Shown here: positions 1 through 8,046 of the stretch, piece by piece
How positions within the stretch are numbered: position 1 is the first letter of the stretch
How the letters are laid out: each line of letters begins with the position of its first letter
Assembly: GCF_024172185.1 (NCBI RefSeq)
Contig: NZ_JAMZEC010000001.1
Span: 6,975,001 to 7,039,000 of the forward strand
Direction of reading: 5' to 3'
Source of the DNA: Nonomuraea roseoviolacea subsp. carminata
GTDB lineage: Bacteria; Actinomycetota; Actinomycetes; Streptosporangiales; Streptosporangiaceae
DNA length: 64,000 bases
Notes under the pieces: model-generated
Told to the model about the DNA's origin: nothing
What the model saw: only the letters and a program-made list of their open reading frames with translations
The model's database searches: none
Translations under genes and position numbers: made by a program

Positions 1-122
1 ACAAGCTCGGCTCCGGCAACCCCGGCGACGAGGGCAAGGCCCTGGGCGTCCAGTTCAAGCTGGTCTCCCCGCTGCCGGGCAACCTGGGCGCGATCGTCCA
101 GGTGACCCCGCCCAAGAAGTGA
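1..122 (+). CDS. C-terminal end of an unidentified protein (partial)
   Basis: An open frame enters from the left edge and ends at the TGA at 120-122. Only about 40 residues are visible. They are rich in Gly, Pro and Lys and end in Val-Gln-Val-Thr-Pro-Pro-Lys-Lys. Third positions are almost all G or C, so it looks coding. No domain can be recognised and no function is proposed. The start lies outside the window. Confidence 0.6.
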   Translation, partial: KLGSGNPGDEGKALGVQFKLVSPLPGNLGAIVQVTPPKK

Positions 123-184
123 TCTCCACGCGCTGATCCGCAGGGCCGCCGGGACACCCCCCGGCGGCCCTACGATTGGGCACT

Positions 185-1123
185 ATGAGCGAACTGCGCA
201 CCAAGGCCGAGCACACCGAGGCGATCCGCAAGGACCGCCGCGTGGCAGTGGTGATCAACACTCGCTCACGCCGCGGCCGGCGCCACTACGTCGAGGTCAT
301 CGAGCGGCTGCACCAGCTCGGCTTCGAGCCGCTGGCCGAGATCGGCGTCTACAACCCCAAGCGGCTGCGCGAGCTCCTCGACACCGCCCTGGCCACCCGC
401 CCCGACCTGCTCGTCGTCGGCGGCGGCGACGGCACGCTGTCCTCCGCCGTCCGCCACGTCGCCCACCGCGACGTCGCCCTCGGCGTGCTGCCGCTCGGCA
501 CCACCAACAACTTCGCCCGCAGCCTCGGCCTGCCGCTCGACCTCGCGGGCGCGATCCGGGTCTTCGAGACGGGCAAGGTCGCCGACATCGACCTCGGCAT
601 GGCCGACGACCGGCCCTTCGCCAACCTGGCCAGCTTCGGCGTCTCGGTCGAGGTGGCGGGCAAGGTCAAGCCGTGGCTCAAGCGGATCGTGGGCCGTCCC
701 GCGTACCCGCTCACGGCTCTCACCATCCTGCCGGGCCACCGGCCGTTCCGGGCGTACATCACCGTCGACGGCACGCGGCACGAGCTGCTCACCCACCAGC
801 TCAACATCGCCAACGGCCGCTTCCACGGCGGCTGGCAGGTCGCCAAGGACATCAGCATCGACAACGGCATGCTCGTGGCCTACCAGCTCGGGTCCGGCAA
901 GAAGCTGCGGCTGCTCGGCGAGACGCTGGCGCGCGCCACGACGGGCCGCTGGCGCAGCCTGGCCGGCGGGCCGTTCGTGGTGGGGCGCGAGATGCTGCTG
1001 GAGACGGACCCGCCGATGGCGGCGGACGTGGACGGCGAGGTACGCCTGCGCACGCCGATCCGGCTGCGGGTGGTGCCGAACGGGGTCCGCGTCATGGTCC
1101 CGTCCTCCTTCGAGGACCGCTGA
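185..1123 (+). CDS. Diacylglycerol kinase family lipid kinase (YegS/BmrU type)
   Basis: A 312-residue protein of the DAGK catalytic-domain family, which phosphorylates lipid hydroxyls with ATP. The sequence shows the Asn-Thr-Arg-Ser phosphate-binding start near residue 25, the family signature VVGGGDGTLS near residue 80, and LPLGTTNNFARSLGLP just after it. The C-terminal half is the beta-sandwich typical of YegS/BmrU proteins. The usual length is about 300 residues, so it is complete. ATG at 185 is preferred over an in-frame TTG at 176. The lipid substrate cannot be told from sequence. It appears to be a single-gene unit followed by a hairpin. Confidence 0.88.
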   Translation: MSELRTKAEHTEAIRKDRRVAVVINTRSRRGRRHYVEVIERLHQLGFEPLAEIGVYNPKRLRELLDTALATRPDLLVVGGGDGTLSSAVRHVAHRDVALGVLPLGTTNNFARSLGLPLDLAGAIRVFETGKVADIDLGMADDRPFANLASFGVSVEVAGKVKPWLKRIVGRPAYPLTALTILPGHRPFRAYITVDGTRHELLTHQLNIANGRFHGGWQVAKDISIDNGMLVAYQLGSGKKLRLLGETLARATTGRWRSLAGGPFVVGREMLLETDPPMAADVDGEVRLRTPIRLRVVPNGVRVMVPSSFEDR

Positions 1124-1148
1124 CCCCGTCGTACCTGCTGGAGGGGCT

Positions 1149-1180
1149 CGAAGCGCGGTCCTCACGGGGGGCGCGCTTCG
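1149..1180 (+). terminator. Probable terminator hairpin after the lipid kinase
   Basis: CGAAGCGCG at 1149-1157 and CGCGCTTCG at 1172-1180 form a perfect 9-bp inverted repeat around a 14-nt loop, 25 nt after the lipid kinase stop. There is no T run, as is common for actinomycete terminators. Function is inferred from position. Confidence 0.45.
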
Positions 1181-1525
1181 CGCGACGAGGCTCGGGCTGT
1201 GACAGCGGGGGAGCTGCGACGGCCGGCGGCGAACACGGCCGGATGCCCGCGAGTCGATCGTCGACCTGGCCCATGCGGTGATCGCCGAGCAGCATGGGAG
1301 GGCATGGCTGACCTGCCCGGCGCACGCCTTCGGGCCGCATCCGGCAGAGGCAGGCGGGCCGGCGCTCCGGACCTGCGAGGGCGGTGGCGGGCACGCGGTG
1401 GCGGCGGTCGGGGAGCTGGGGTGACGGGGCCAGACAGTGGGATTCGGGACCCTCGCTGAGGCGTGTCCGGATGTGACAGAACACCGTCATGGCGGCCACG
1501 TGCCGCCACCCGTGACAATGGACGC
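1181..1525. other. Intergenic region without a supported gene
   Basis: About 345 bases between the kinase hairpin and the GlxA-type regulator. Open frames here have no third-position bias and encode Arg/Gly/Ala-rich shadow sequence. Promoter elements for the downstream regulator presumably lie here, but I see no convincing -35/-10 pair or long repeat. Confidence 0.5.
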
Positions 1526-2500
1526 ATGCCCGCTCCACACCGTGTCGTCGTCGCCGTGTTCCCCGATGTCGATCTCCTCGACGTCACCGGGCCCGCGGAA
1601 GTGTTCGCGGTCGCGAACCGGGAGATGGCCGGGGGGACGCCCTACCAGGTGCTCCTGGCCGGGCCCGACGGCGGTCAGGTGCGGACCAGCGCCGGGGTCC
1701 GGCTCGCCACCGACCTGTCGGTCGACCAGGTCGGCGAGCGGGTGGACACGCTCGTGGTGCCCGGTGCGGTGGACGGCCGGGGCATGCCGGTGATCGATCC
1801 GGCCCTGGTCGGCTGGATCGGCGAGACCGCCCGGCACGCGGGCCGGGTCGCGTCGGTGTGCGTCGGCGCGCACCTGCTGGCCGCCGCCGGGCTGCTGTCG
1901 GGCCGGACGGCGACCACGCACTGGGCCACCGCCGACCGGCTGGCCGCCGAGCATCCCGACGTGACCGTGGACCCCGACCCGATCTACGTCCGGTCGGGGA
2001 ACGTCTGGACCGGCGCGGGCATCACCGCCTGCATGGACCTCGCGCTCGCCCTGGTCGCCGAGGACCACGGCGAACGGCTCGCCCTGGCGGTCGCCCGGCA
2101 ACTGGTGATGTACCTCAAGCGGCCGGGCGGGCAGAGCCAGTTCAGCGTCCCGCTGTGGCTGGCGCCGAGCGAGCGGCGCGACATCGACGAGCTGCGGGCG
2201 TGGATCACCGCGAACCTCGCCGCCGACCTGTCGGCGGCGGCCCTCGCGGAACGGATGTGTCTCAGCGAACGGCACTTCGCGCGGGTCTTCCGCAAGGAGA
2301 CCGGCGTCACCCCGGCCGCCTACGTGGAGGCGGCCCGGGTGGAGGCGGCGCGGCGGCTGCTGGAGGGCACCGACGAGCCGCTCGACCAGGTGGCCGCCGC
2401 GTGCGGGCTGGGCTCGGTGGAGACGCTGCACCGGGCGTTCCGGCGGCGGCTCGGCACCACCCCGGCGGCCTACCGGCGACGGTTCCGCACCGCCGCCTAG
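1526..2500 (+). CDS. GlxA-family transcriptional regulator (DJ-1/PfpI plus AraC HTH)
   Basis: A 324-residue two-domain regulator. Residues 1-190 form a DJ-1/PfpI-like amidotransferase domain, with a VCVGAHLLAAAGLL nucleophile-elbow stretch holding a Cys and TTHW further on. Residues 215-320 hold an AraC/XylS DNA-binding domain, with two helix-turn-helix units around LSERHFARVFRKETG and LDQVAAACGLGSVETLHRAFRRRLG. ATG at 1526 begins the conserved VVVAVFPDVDLLDVTGPAEVF strand. An upstream GTG would add 21 unconserved residues. The gene lies 86 nt before an isochorismatase-family gene on the same strand, a common pairing that suggests GlxA-type control of that hydrolase. The effector is unknown. 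Confidence 0.9.
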   Translation: MPAPHRVVVAVFPDVDLLDVTGPAEVFAVANREMAGGTPYQVLLAGPDGGQVRTSAGVRLATDLSVDQVGERVDTLVVPGAVDGRGMPVIDPALVGWIGETARHAGRVASVCVGAHLLAAAGLLSGRTATTHWATADRLAAEHPDVTVDPDPIYVRSGNVWTGAGITACMDLALALVAEDHGERLALAVARQLVMYLKRPGGQSQFSVPLWLAPSERRDIDELRAWITANLAADLSAAALAERMCLSERHFARVFRKETGVTPAAYVEAARVEAARRLLEGTDEPLDQVAAACGLGSVETLHRAFRRRLGTTPAAYRRRFRTAA

Positions 2501-2586
2501 CTTCTCTTCCCCGCACCGGCCGGCGGTTCACCCTGCCGGTTTTCCGGTAATTCTGGCTGGAATTAACGACAATTCAGGAGCACGAG

Positions 2587-3189
2587 ATGACTGTTTCGAC
2601 GACCCTGCGCGACGTGATCGGCCTGGAGGGCGCGTTGCCGGCGCTGTCCACCGGCACCCTGATCATGATCGACTTCCAGAACACCTACCGCACCGGCGTC
2701 ATGGCGCTCCCGGACGCCGACCGCGCCCTGGACGCCGCCGCCCGCCTGCTGGACCGGGCCCGCGCCGCGGGGACCCCCGTGGTGCACGTCGTCAACGACG
2801 GCGGCGAAGGCACCCTGTACGACATCCGCGCCGAGATCGGGCAGATCGCCACGGCCGTCACGCCCCGGGACGGCGAACCGGTCGTGGTGAAGCGGTTCCC
2901 GAACGCGTTCCACGAGACCGACCTGCCGGAGACGCTGCGCCGGCTGGGCGCCGGGCCGGACCTGGTGCTGGCGGGCTTCATGACCCACATGTGCGTGCAG
3001 TTCACCGCCCAGGGCGCGTTCAACCTCGGCTACCGGCCCACGGTCGTGGCCGAGGCGTGCGCGACCCGGCCGCTGGCGGGCCCGGGCGGCGCGCCGATCG
3101 CGGCCGATCTCCTGCACGCCGCCGCCCTGACCACGATCGGTGACCTGTTCGGCCGGGTAGCCACCCGCGTGGCCGACCTGCCCGCCTGA
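2587..3189 (+). CDS. Isochorismatase-family cysteine hydrolase
   Basis: A 200-residue cytosolic hydrolase of the isochorismatase-like fold. The family triad is visible: Asp29 in LIMIDFQNTY, Lys102 in VVVKRFPNAF and Cys136 in GFMTHMCVQFTAQ. Members cleave amide or vinyl-ether bonds (nicotinamidase, N-carbamoyl hydrolases, isochorismatase), and the sequence alone does not say which. The length is normal for stand-alone members. It lies just downstream of the GlxA-type regulator, probably its regulator. ATG at 2587 has GGAG upstream. A hairpin follows the stop. Confidence 0.88.
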   Translation: MTVSTTLRDVIGLEGALPALSTGTLIMIDFQNTYRTGVMALPDADRALDAAARLLDRARAAGTPVVHVVNDGGEGTLYDIRAEIGQIATAVTPRDGEPVVVKRFPNAFHETDLPETLRRLGAGPDLVLAGFMTHMCVQFTAQGAFNLGYRPTVVAEACATRPLAGPGGAPIAADLLHAAALTTIGDLFGRVATRVADLPA

Positions 3190-3197
3190 CCGGCCCC

Positions 3198-3231
3198 GTC
3201 CAGATCGCGGGTGCGCGCCCGCGACCTGGAC
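3198..3231. terminator. Bidirectional terminator hairpin
   Basis: GTCCAG plus TCGCGGG at 3198-3211 pairs with CCCGCGA plus CTGGAC at 3218-3231, with one A/C mismatch and a 6-nt loop. It fills the 46-nt gap between two convergent genes (isochorismatase, ending 3189, and the membrane protein, ending 3236), so it could end transcripts from both sides. Confidence 0.65.
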
Positions 3232-3235
3232 GAGG

Positions 3236-4108
3236 TCACTCGGTGCCCCGGCCCAAGGGTCCGAACGCCACGCCCTTGTCCCGCTTCAGGACCTGGTCCC
3301 CCGGGCCATACGCGGTGACCGTGACCGGTGGCGAGTCCAGGAGGGTGGGCGGCTCGCCGACGGCGTCCTTGCCGTCGTCGGGGTCCGGGATCAGTTTCCC
3401 CGGCACCCGGGCGATGAAGAAGCCGTTGGCCAGGCGCGCATCGGTACGCCGCCCGTCCGCCCAGTCGATCTCGACCCGCCGTACATCGGTGGTGACCCGG
3501 CCGACGACGATCCGGTAGATGTCGTCCTTCTCGGCCTGGTCCGGCCCCACCGTGTACGAGTGGTCATGGCTGGTGTACGCGTCCACCTGCAGGGGGCCCG
3601 GGAAGCCGGTCAGGCTGCCCGGAGCCTTGAACCCCCAGTACGTGAAGACGGCTCGCGGCTGGTTCTCCTTCTGCGTGGTCGGCGTGCACAGGACGAAACC
3701 GGACAGGCTGCCGACCAGAGCGGTGGACCCGCCCTTGTCCCGGTACTCCACCAGCTCCCGGAAGTCCTTGACCGTGCCGTACTGGGTCATCCGCCGGTTA
3801 CCGTCCATGTTGTGCACCGGACTTCCCTTGGGCATGCACTCCCGTACGCTCCGCAACTGCTCAGGGGTGTTGGCCGGCAGGTGTTCCACCCTCGCCGCGG
3901 CGACCTGGCCGGAGCCTCCGGACGTCATGACGAGCACCGAGGTGATCACCGAGGCGGCCGCGGCGAGCCCGGCGACCGACCATGACGCGCGCCGGCGCCG
4001 CACGGCGGCGTTGCGTGCCCGTGTGGCGTGGGCGAGCCCGTCGACGGGCCTGGCCTCGCCCGCCATGAGGCGCAGTTCCGCGGAGATCTGCTGTTCGTCG
4101 ATGGTCAT
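3236..4108 (-). CDS. Membrane protein, probable anti-sigma partner of the SigE-family sigma factor
   Basis: A 290-residue protein with a short cytoplasmic N-terminus (residues 1-40, ending in basic NAAVRRRRASW), one transmembrane helix at about residues 43-64, and an extracytoplasmic domain of about 225 residues. No domain is recognised outside. The topology and the 1-nt spacing after the sigma factor gene fit an anti-sigma factor. The N-terminus lacks a clear zinc-binding HxxxCxxC motif, so the role is inferred from context. The outer part has Cys residues near 'SVRECMPKG' and 'VLCTPT' that might form a disulfide. Confidence 0.6.
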   Translation of the reverse strand: MTIDEQQISAELRLMAGEARPVDGLAHATRARNAAVRRRRASWSVAGLAAAASVITSVLVMTSGGSGQVAAARVEHLPANTPEQLRSVRECMPKGSPVHNMDGNRRMTQYGTVKDFRELVEYRDKGGSTALVGSLSGFVLCTPTTQKENQPRAVFTYWGFKAPGSLTGFPGPLQVDAYTSHDHSYTVGPDQAEKDDIYRIVVGRVTTDVRRVEIDWADGRRTDARLANGFFIARVPGKLIPDPDDGKDAVGEPPTLLDSPPVTVTAYGPGDQVLKRDKGVAFGPLGRGTE

Positions 4109-4109
4109 C

Positions 4110-4610
4110 TCAGGCCTCCAGGGTGACGGTCGTGCCGAGCAGCTCGCGCAACCGGGCGATGGCTTGGTGGGTCTGGCTGCGCACGGTCCCCACCGAGCAG
4201 CCCATGATCTTGGCGGCCTCGGACTCCGAGAGGTCCTCGTAATAACGGAGCACCAGGACCGCCCTCTTGCGCGGCGGCAGGACCCGTAGCGCCTGGGCGA
4301 GGGTGATGCGCGTCTCGACCTCGTGAGTCCGGTCGTCCGTGGCCCGGTCCGGCGGGGTCAGCACCAGCCGTTCGCGGGACCAGCGCGGGCTTCGCCAGCG
4401 CCCGACCTGTTCGTGGTACATGACCTGGCGCGCGTACGCCTCCGGATTGTCGCGGATGCGCCGCCAGTGTCCCGCGGTCTTGGCCAGCGCCGTCTGGAGC
4501 AGGTCCTCGGCCGCGTGCTGATCGCTGGTCAGGAGGTAGGCGAACCTGATCAGCCTGTCGGAGCGGGCGGTGACGAAGTCGGTGAAGTCTCGCTGCTGCT
4601 CGGGGTTCAA
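4110..4610 (-). CDS. SigE-family (ECF) RNA polymerase sigma factor
   Basis: A 166-residue group 4 sigma factor. Region 2 lies at residues 8-75, with LIRFAYLLTSDQHAAEDLLQTAL and the WRRI promoter-melting stretch. Region 4 lies at residues 105-160, with LPPRKRAVLVLRYYEDLSE and the helix-turn-helix SESEAAKIMGCSVGTVRSQTHQA. The size matches the small actinobacterial SigE family. The start is TTG at 4610, preceded by GAGGAGAA at ideal distance. It is co-transcribed with the downstream membrane protein, which may hold it at the membrane until a signal arrives. Target promoters are unknown. Confidence 0.9.
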   Translation of the reverse strand: MNPEQQRDFTDFVTARSDRLIRFAYLLTSDQHAAEDLLQTALAKTAGHWRRIRDNPEAYARQVMYHEQVGRWRSPRWSRERLVLTPPDRATDDRTHEVETRITLAQALRVLPPRKRAVLVLRYYEDLSESEAAKIMGCSVGTVRSQTHQAIARLRELLGTTVTLEA

Positions 4611-4658
4611 AAGTTCTCCTCGGGTGTCACCTCCTTAGATGCGGTCGGGCCCGCGGAT

Positions 4659-5261
4659 CTATGGTGTGGCGCCGGAGGGCGGTTTCCCGACCCGGCGTGC
4701 CGGCCGCCCCGGCTCGTTCGCCGCCTGTTCCCTGGCCCAGGCCAGCAGCAGGTCGGACCTGCTCGGCGGCTCGCCGTCGGCCGTCTCCTGGTATCTGGCG
4801 GCGGCCTCAGGTCCGACGTCGACGGGCCAGACGGTGATCAGATACACCTCCGGGCAGACCTGCCGGTACGCCTCGTTGTTGCGGCTCCTGCCGCGGGCGT
4901 GGACCCGCATCCGGTAGCGGCCCGGCGCCTGCGGGGTGAGGCCGGGGAACCCCGGGGGAGGCTCGCCCATCAACCCGCACAGCACCGTCTCGCCGGTCAA
5001 CGTGATGAGGTCGATCTCCGTGCCCGCCTCCCACGCGCCGGGGGGAGGCGTGGGCGGGGTGGCCGTCGCGAGCTGGATCGTCACGTCGAGAAAGCCCGTG
5101 TGCACCCCCGTCCAGATCACCGCGAGCCCCGGCCGGGAGGAGGCCAGGTCGTCGAGTGAGTGGTCCGGATTGCCCTTGTCGAACGCGCGGTCGCCCACCG
5201 TGAGCTGGTGGTAGGAGACGAAGACCCGCTCCGCTCGTTCTGTGCGCACGATCTCGGCCAT
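4659..5261 (-). CDS. Uncharacterised protein
   Basis: A 200-residue soluble protein that I do not recognise. The coding signal is strong (G/C third positions throughout) and it starts at ATG 5261. Predicted features are beta-rich: FVSYHQLTVGD near residue 13, a GLAVIWTGVHTGFLDVTIQLA strand pair near residue 46, RYRMRVHARGRS near 118 and YLITVWPVDV near 141. The last 40 residues are basic and probably flexible. There is no signal peptide, membrane helix or catalytic motif. It lies 48 nt from the sigma factor start on the same strand, so the genes may share transcripts. Confidence 0.6.
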   Translation of the reverse strand: MAEIVRTERAERVFVSYHQLTVGDRAFDKGNPDHSLDDLASSRPGLAVIWTGVHTGFLDVTIQLATATPPTPPPGAWEAGTEIDLITLTGETVLCGLMGEPPPGFPGLTPQAPGRYRMRVHARGRSRNNEAYRQVCPEVYLITVWPVDVGPEAAARYQETADGEPPSRSDLLLAWAREQAANEPGRPARRVGKPPSGATP

Positions 5262-5570
5262 GGAGGTGATCGTAAGGCGCGATGATCATCTCATGTGCCT
5301 GTCGCGCCGACGCCTGACGGCCGTCGTCTCCGAAGCCGGCTATCGCGATGACGAACCGCTCGTCGCCGGGATACGGCCTCGTCCTTGGGCCGCATGCCCC
5401 TTGGCCTTGTAGAGCGGTTGCACCTCCGGGGCGAGCCTGTGGGAGCCGTCCAGCAGCCGCCGCGCCGCGAGCTGGTCCCGGCGCAGCAGCGTGACGACCT
5501 CGCGCAGCGGCGCCGGTTCGCAGAGCCCGTACGGGGTCTCGACCAGGCCAGTAGAGTGCCGCTCGATGAA
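5262..5570 (-). pseudogene. Possible decayed or frameshifted small gene
   Basis: On the minus strand the stretch from about 5570 to 5405 has strong coding-style third-position bias and reads LREVVTLLRRDQLAARRLLDGS followed by HRLAPEVQPLYKAKG. The bias is then lost in that frame, which ends at a TAG at 5340. A different frame from about 5390 to 5300 reads PGDERFVIAIAGFGDDGR with good codon bias. This pattern suggests one gene broken by an indel near 5395. Its 5' end overlaps the start of the divergent MazG-like gene. No family is recognised and the whole could still be antisense noise. Confidence 0.3.
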
Positions 5571-5913
5571 CCCCGATCGGACCAACACCCTCATCCACGC
5601 GTTGTCGGCCTGGATCGACCAGTCGCCCGACAACCTTCACCGTGACCCCGAGGCGCTGCTGTGGGGCAGGGTCGCCAAGGTCGCCGAGGAGGCGGGCGAG
5701 GCGATCAACGCCCTCGTCGGCGTCACCGGCCAGAACCCCCGCAAGGGCCGCTCCGCCACCCGGAAGGAGCTGGAGTACGAGCTGCTGGACGTGGCGTTGA
5801 CGGCCCTGACCGCCCTCGCGCACCTGCGCGCCGACGAGCCGGAACCGGCGGCCCTGCTCGACCTGCTCGCCGGGCACGCCGAAGCCGTCGCCCGGCGCGC
5901 CGGGCTCGCCTGA
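5566..5913 (+). CDS. MazG-like nucleotide pyrophosphohydrolase-fold protein
   Basis: A 115-residue all-alpha protein of the MazG/dUTPase-like superfamily, whose members hydrolyse nucleoside triphosphates using metal-bound acidic residues. The sequence shows VAKVAEEAGEAINALVG (the E-E-x-x-E helix, residues 34-50) and ELEYELLDVALTALTAL (the second acidic helix, E-x-x-D), in the right order and spacing. ATG at 5566 is chosen because the conserved region begins soon after. The substrate is unknown, but a house-cleaning role is plausible. It starts inside the possible remnant gene on the other strand. Confidence 0.75.
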   Translation: MNPDRTNTLIHALSAWIDQSPDNLHRDPEALLWGRVAKVAEEAGEAINALVGVTGQNPRKGRSATRKELEYELLDVALTALTALAHLRADEPEPAALLDLLAGHAEAVARRAGLA

Positions 5914-5977
5914 GCACCTCACCCCGAGCCACGGTTCGCCTGAGCGCCTCACCCGAGCCACGGTTCGCCTGAGCGCC

Positions 5978-6928
5978 TCACTCGGGGGCGGGCAGACCGT
6001 ACGTGACGCCGGTGAGGCGTTCGGACAGCCGCCACAGCCGCTGGGCCGTGACGACGTCGCGGATGGCGCGCTCGCGGCCGCGCGCCGTGGGCTCGCCCCG
6101 CAGTTGCAGGAACCCGTCGGGCACGATGTACCGGCCTCCGGGCAGGTCCGGGACCGTCGCCGCGAACAGGGACGTCTTGGCGCCCTCGGGCGTGGGGCGG
6201 AAGGCCGCGCGCACGAGCAGGCCGGTCAGGGTCGTGTACAGCCTTCCCCGCGCGCTGTTGGCGCCGCCGGTCAGCACGTTGGTACGGGTCAGTCCGGGCG
6301 CCACGGCCATGCTGCGCAGCGCCAGTCCCGCGGCGTCGGCCCGGCGCTGCAGCTCCATCGCGAAGTAGAGGTTCGCCCGCTTGGCCTGCACATAGGCGAA
6401 CGCCGCGCGGTAGCGCCGCTCGGCGTTGAGGTTGCCGAGGTCGAAGCGGGCGAAGCGCTGCCCCTCGCTGCTGACGGTGACCACGCGCGGGTCCGGCGCG
6501 GCGAGCAGGTGCGGCAGGAGCAGGCCGGTCAGCGCGAACGTGCCGAGGTGGTTGACGCCGAACTGCGACTCGAAGCCGTCCTCGGTCAGGGCGAACGGCA
6601 CCATGGCCACGCCGGCGTTGTTCACCAGCAGGTCGAGCCGGTCGTGGTCCCAGCCGGAGGCGAACTCCCGGATGGAGGCGAGACTGGCCAGATCCACGCG
6701 GCGCGTCTCCAGGCGGGCGCCCGGCGCCTCGGCCCGCATGCGGTCGAGCGCGGCCCGGCCGCGTCCCGGGTCGCGGCAGGCCAGGACGACGTGGGCGCCG
6801 CGGCGCGCCAGCTCTCGGGCCGTGACGTAGCCGATGCCGCTGTTCGCGCCGGTCACGACCGCCACCCGGCCGGACTGGTCGGCCATGTCGTCGAAGGTCC
6901 ACGGGGGACGAGGGGGACGGGCACGCAT
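5978..6928 (-). CDS. Short-chain dehydrogenase/reductase (retinol/protochlorophyllide-reductase-like)
   Basis: A 316-residue NAD(P)-dependent SDR. Seen in the sequence: the TGANSGIG nucleotide-binding loop near residue 23, DLASLASIREFASGW, LLVNNAGVAMVPFA near residue 98, the strand VTVSSEGQRF with the catalytic Ser, and the catalytic Y-x-x-x-K in YVQAKRANLYFA. ATG at 6928 is preferred; a longer frame would run over the operator. It is divergent from a TetR gene, and the first TetR-type operator lies 33 nt upstream of this start, so it is very likely the repressor's target. The substrate is unknown. Confidence 0.88.
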   Translation of the reverse strand: MRARPPRPPWTFDDMADQSGRVAVVTGANSGIGYVTARELARRGAHVVLACRDPGRGRAALDRMRAEAPGARLETRRVDLASLASIREFASGWDHDRLDLLVNNAGVAMVPFALTEDGFESQFGVNHLGTFALTGLLLPHLLAAPDPRVVTVSSEGQRFARFDLGNLNAERRYRAAFAYVQAKRANLYFAMELQRRADAAGLALRSMAVAPGLTRTNVLTGGANSARGRLYTTLTGLLVRAAFRPTPEGAKTSLFAATVPDLPGGRYIVPDGFLQLRGEPTARGRERAIRDVVTAQRLWRLSERLTGVTYGLPAPE

Positions 6929-6960
6929 GGTGAACACCTCGGGGGTCGCGGGGAAGCCGG

Positions 6961-6983
6961 TATCGCAACTTGGAGTTGCGATA
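6961..6983. promoter_or_regulatory. TetR-type operator O1 (perfect palindrome)
   Basis: TATCGCAACT, the three bases TGG, then AGTTGCGATA form a perfect 10-bp inverted repeat. It sits between the SDR and TetR genes, 33 nt from the SDR start. A second copy lies 49 bp away centre to centre. It is very probably bound by the adjacent TetR protein. Confidence 0.85.
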
Positions 6984-7009
6984 GATTCATCCTGCCCATC
7001 GTCCCCTCG

Positions 7010-7032
7010 TATCGCAACTTGGAGTTGCAATG
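7010..7032. promoter_or_regulatory. TetR-type operator O2 overlapping the tetR start codon
   Basis: The second copy of the operator: TATCGCAACT, TGG, then AGTTGCAATG, differing from O1 at only two positions of the right arm. Its last three bases are the ATG of the TetR gene, and its centre supplies the GGAG (7021-7024) that acts as ribosome binding site. Repressor binding here would directly block its own gene. Confidence 0.85.
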
Positions 7033-7662
7033 GAGTCTTCCCGTTCCACGGCCCGGCCCGTCGGCCGCGGCGCCAAGGTGCGCGCGGCGGTCCACGCCGC
7101 CACGCTCGCCGAGCTCGTGGACAAGGGGTACGCGGCGCTGACCGTCGAAGGCGTCGCCCAGCGGGCCGGGGTCCACAAGACGACGGTGTACCGGCGCTGG
7201 AAGGACCGCGAGAGCCTGCTCGTCGACGCCCTCGCCGAGCACCTGGCGGCGGACGTGCCCGTCCCCGACACCGGGACGGTCGAGGACGACCTGCGGGCGC
7301 TGGCCCGCTCGCTCGTCCAGTCGTACACCAGCCCGACCGGGCGGGCCGTCCTGGCCGCCATGTTCACCGGAGCGGCCCATCTGCCGGAGATCGCCGCCGC
7401 GGGCGGTCACGTCTTCCGCGACCGGCTGACCAGGGCCGAGCCGGTGGTGCGGCGTGCCGTCGAGCGGGGCGAACTGCCCGTGGGCACCGACCCGGGCGAG
7501 GTCCTCAGGACTCTCGCCGCGCCGGTCTACCTGCGGCTGCTCGTCACGGGCGACCCGGTGGACGAGACCACCGCCGACCAGGCCGCCCGGGTGACGCTCG
7601 CCGCCGCGCGGGCCGGCGCCTTCGCGCCGCCCGACGCCGACGCCGACGCCGCAGCGCCGTAA
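7030..7662 (+). CDS. TetR/AcrR-family transcriptional regulator
   Basis: A 210-residue repressor. The N-terminal helix-turn-helix spans residues 15-60, with VEGVAQRAGVHKTTVYRRWKDRESLLVDAL as recognition region. The C-terminal part (residues 75-200) is a helical ligand-binding domain with FTGAAHLPEIAAAGGHVFRDRL. It is divergent from the SDR gene, and two copies of a 23-bp palindrome lie between them, one overlapping its own start. Autoregulation and SDR control are the obvious reading. The ligand may be the SDR substrate, which is an inference. Confidence 0.9.
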   Translation: MESSRSTARPVGRGAKVRAAVHAATLAELVDKGYAALTVEGVAQRAGVHKTTVYRRWKDRESLLVDALAEHLAADVPVPDTGTVEDDLRALARSLVQSYTSPTGRAVLAAMFTGAAHLPEIAAAGGHVFRDRLTRAEPVVRRAVERGELPVGTDPGEVLRTLAAPVYLRLLVTGDPVDETTADQAARVTLAAARAGAFAPPDADADAAAP

Positions 7663-7707
7663 GTGATTGCTTACGCCGCGACGAGGCACGAGCTGTACAG
7701 TGAAATC

Positions 7708-7875
7708 ATGAACCCTCCGGGATCGTGGTGCGAGCGGCCCGAGCCGCAGGCTCCCTCGTGCGAGCTCCCGTCGCCGTGGAGCGAGCCGAAGCGACCGGCC
7801 GGCTGGTGCGAGACTCCCCAGTCGCCGGTCGTGTCCCTCCTCGGCCACCTGCTGAAGGCCGCGGCCAGGCGCTGA
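7708..7875 (+). CDS. Possible small protein with Trp-Cys/Ser-Glu-Pro repeats
   Basis: A 55-codon open frame starting at ATG 7708. It has three imperfect repeats, WCERPEP, WSEPKRP and WCETPQSP, a fourth CELPSP unit, then a helical basic tail VVSLLGHLLKAAARR. Third positions are G/C-rich. No ribosome binding site is convincing, and upstream is only a short GTAAG/CTTAC inverted repeat at 7660-7675. It could be a small peptide gene or chance. The nearest gene upstream is the TetR regulator (stop at 7662). No function is proposed. Confidence 0.35.
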   Translation: MNPPGSWCERPEPQAPSCELPSPWSEPKRPAGWCETPQSPVVSLLGHLLKAAARR

Positions 7876-8046
7876 CGGTCTGCGGGCCGTAGCCGAGCGC
7901 TGACGGCCCGTCGGGACGGCGGGGCCGCTGTCGATCGTCCGCGGCCCCGCGATCAGCCGTGCCGTCGTCCGCGGTGGTGCGCCAGCCCCGGGATAGAAGG
8001 GCGATTCGGTGGGTAGGCGCCTTCCTCGTCAGAGGGAGGCGACGAC

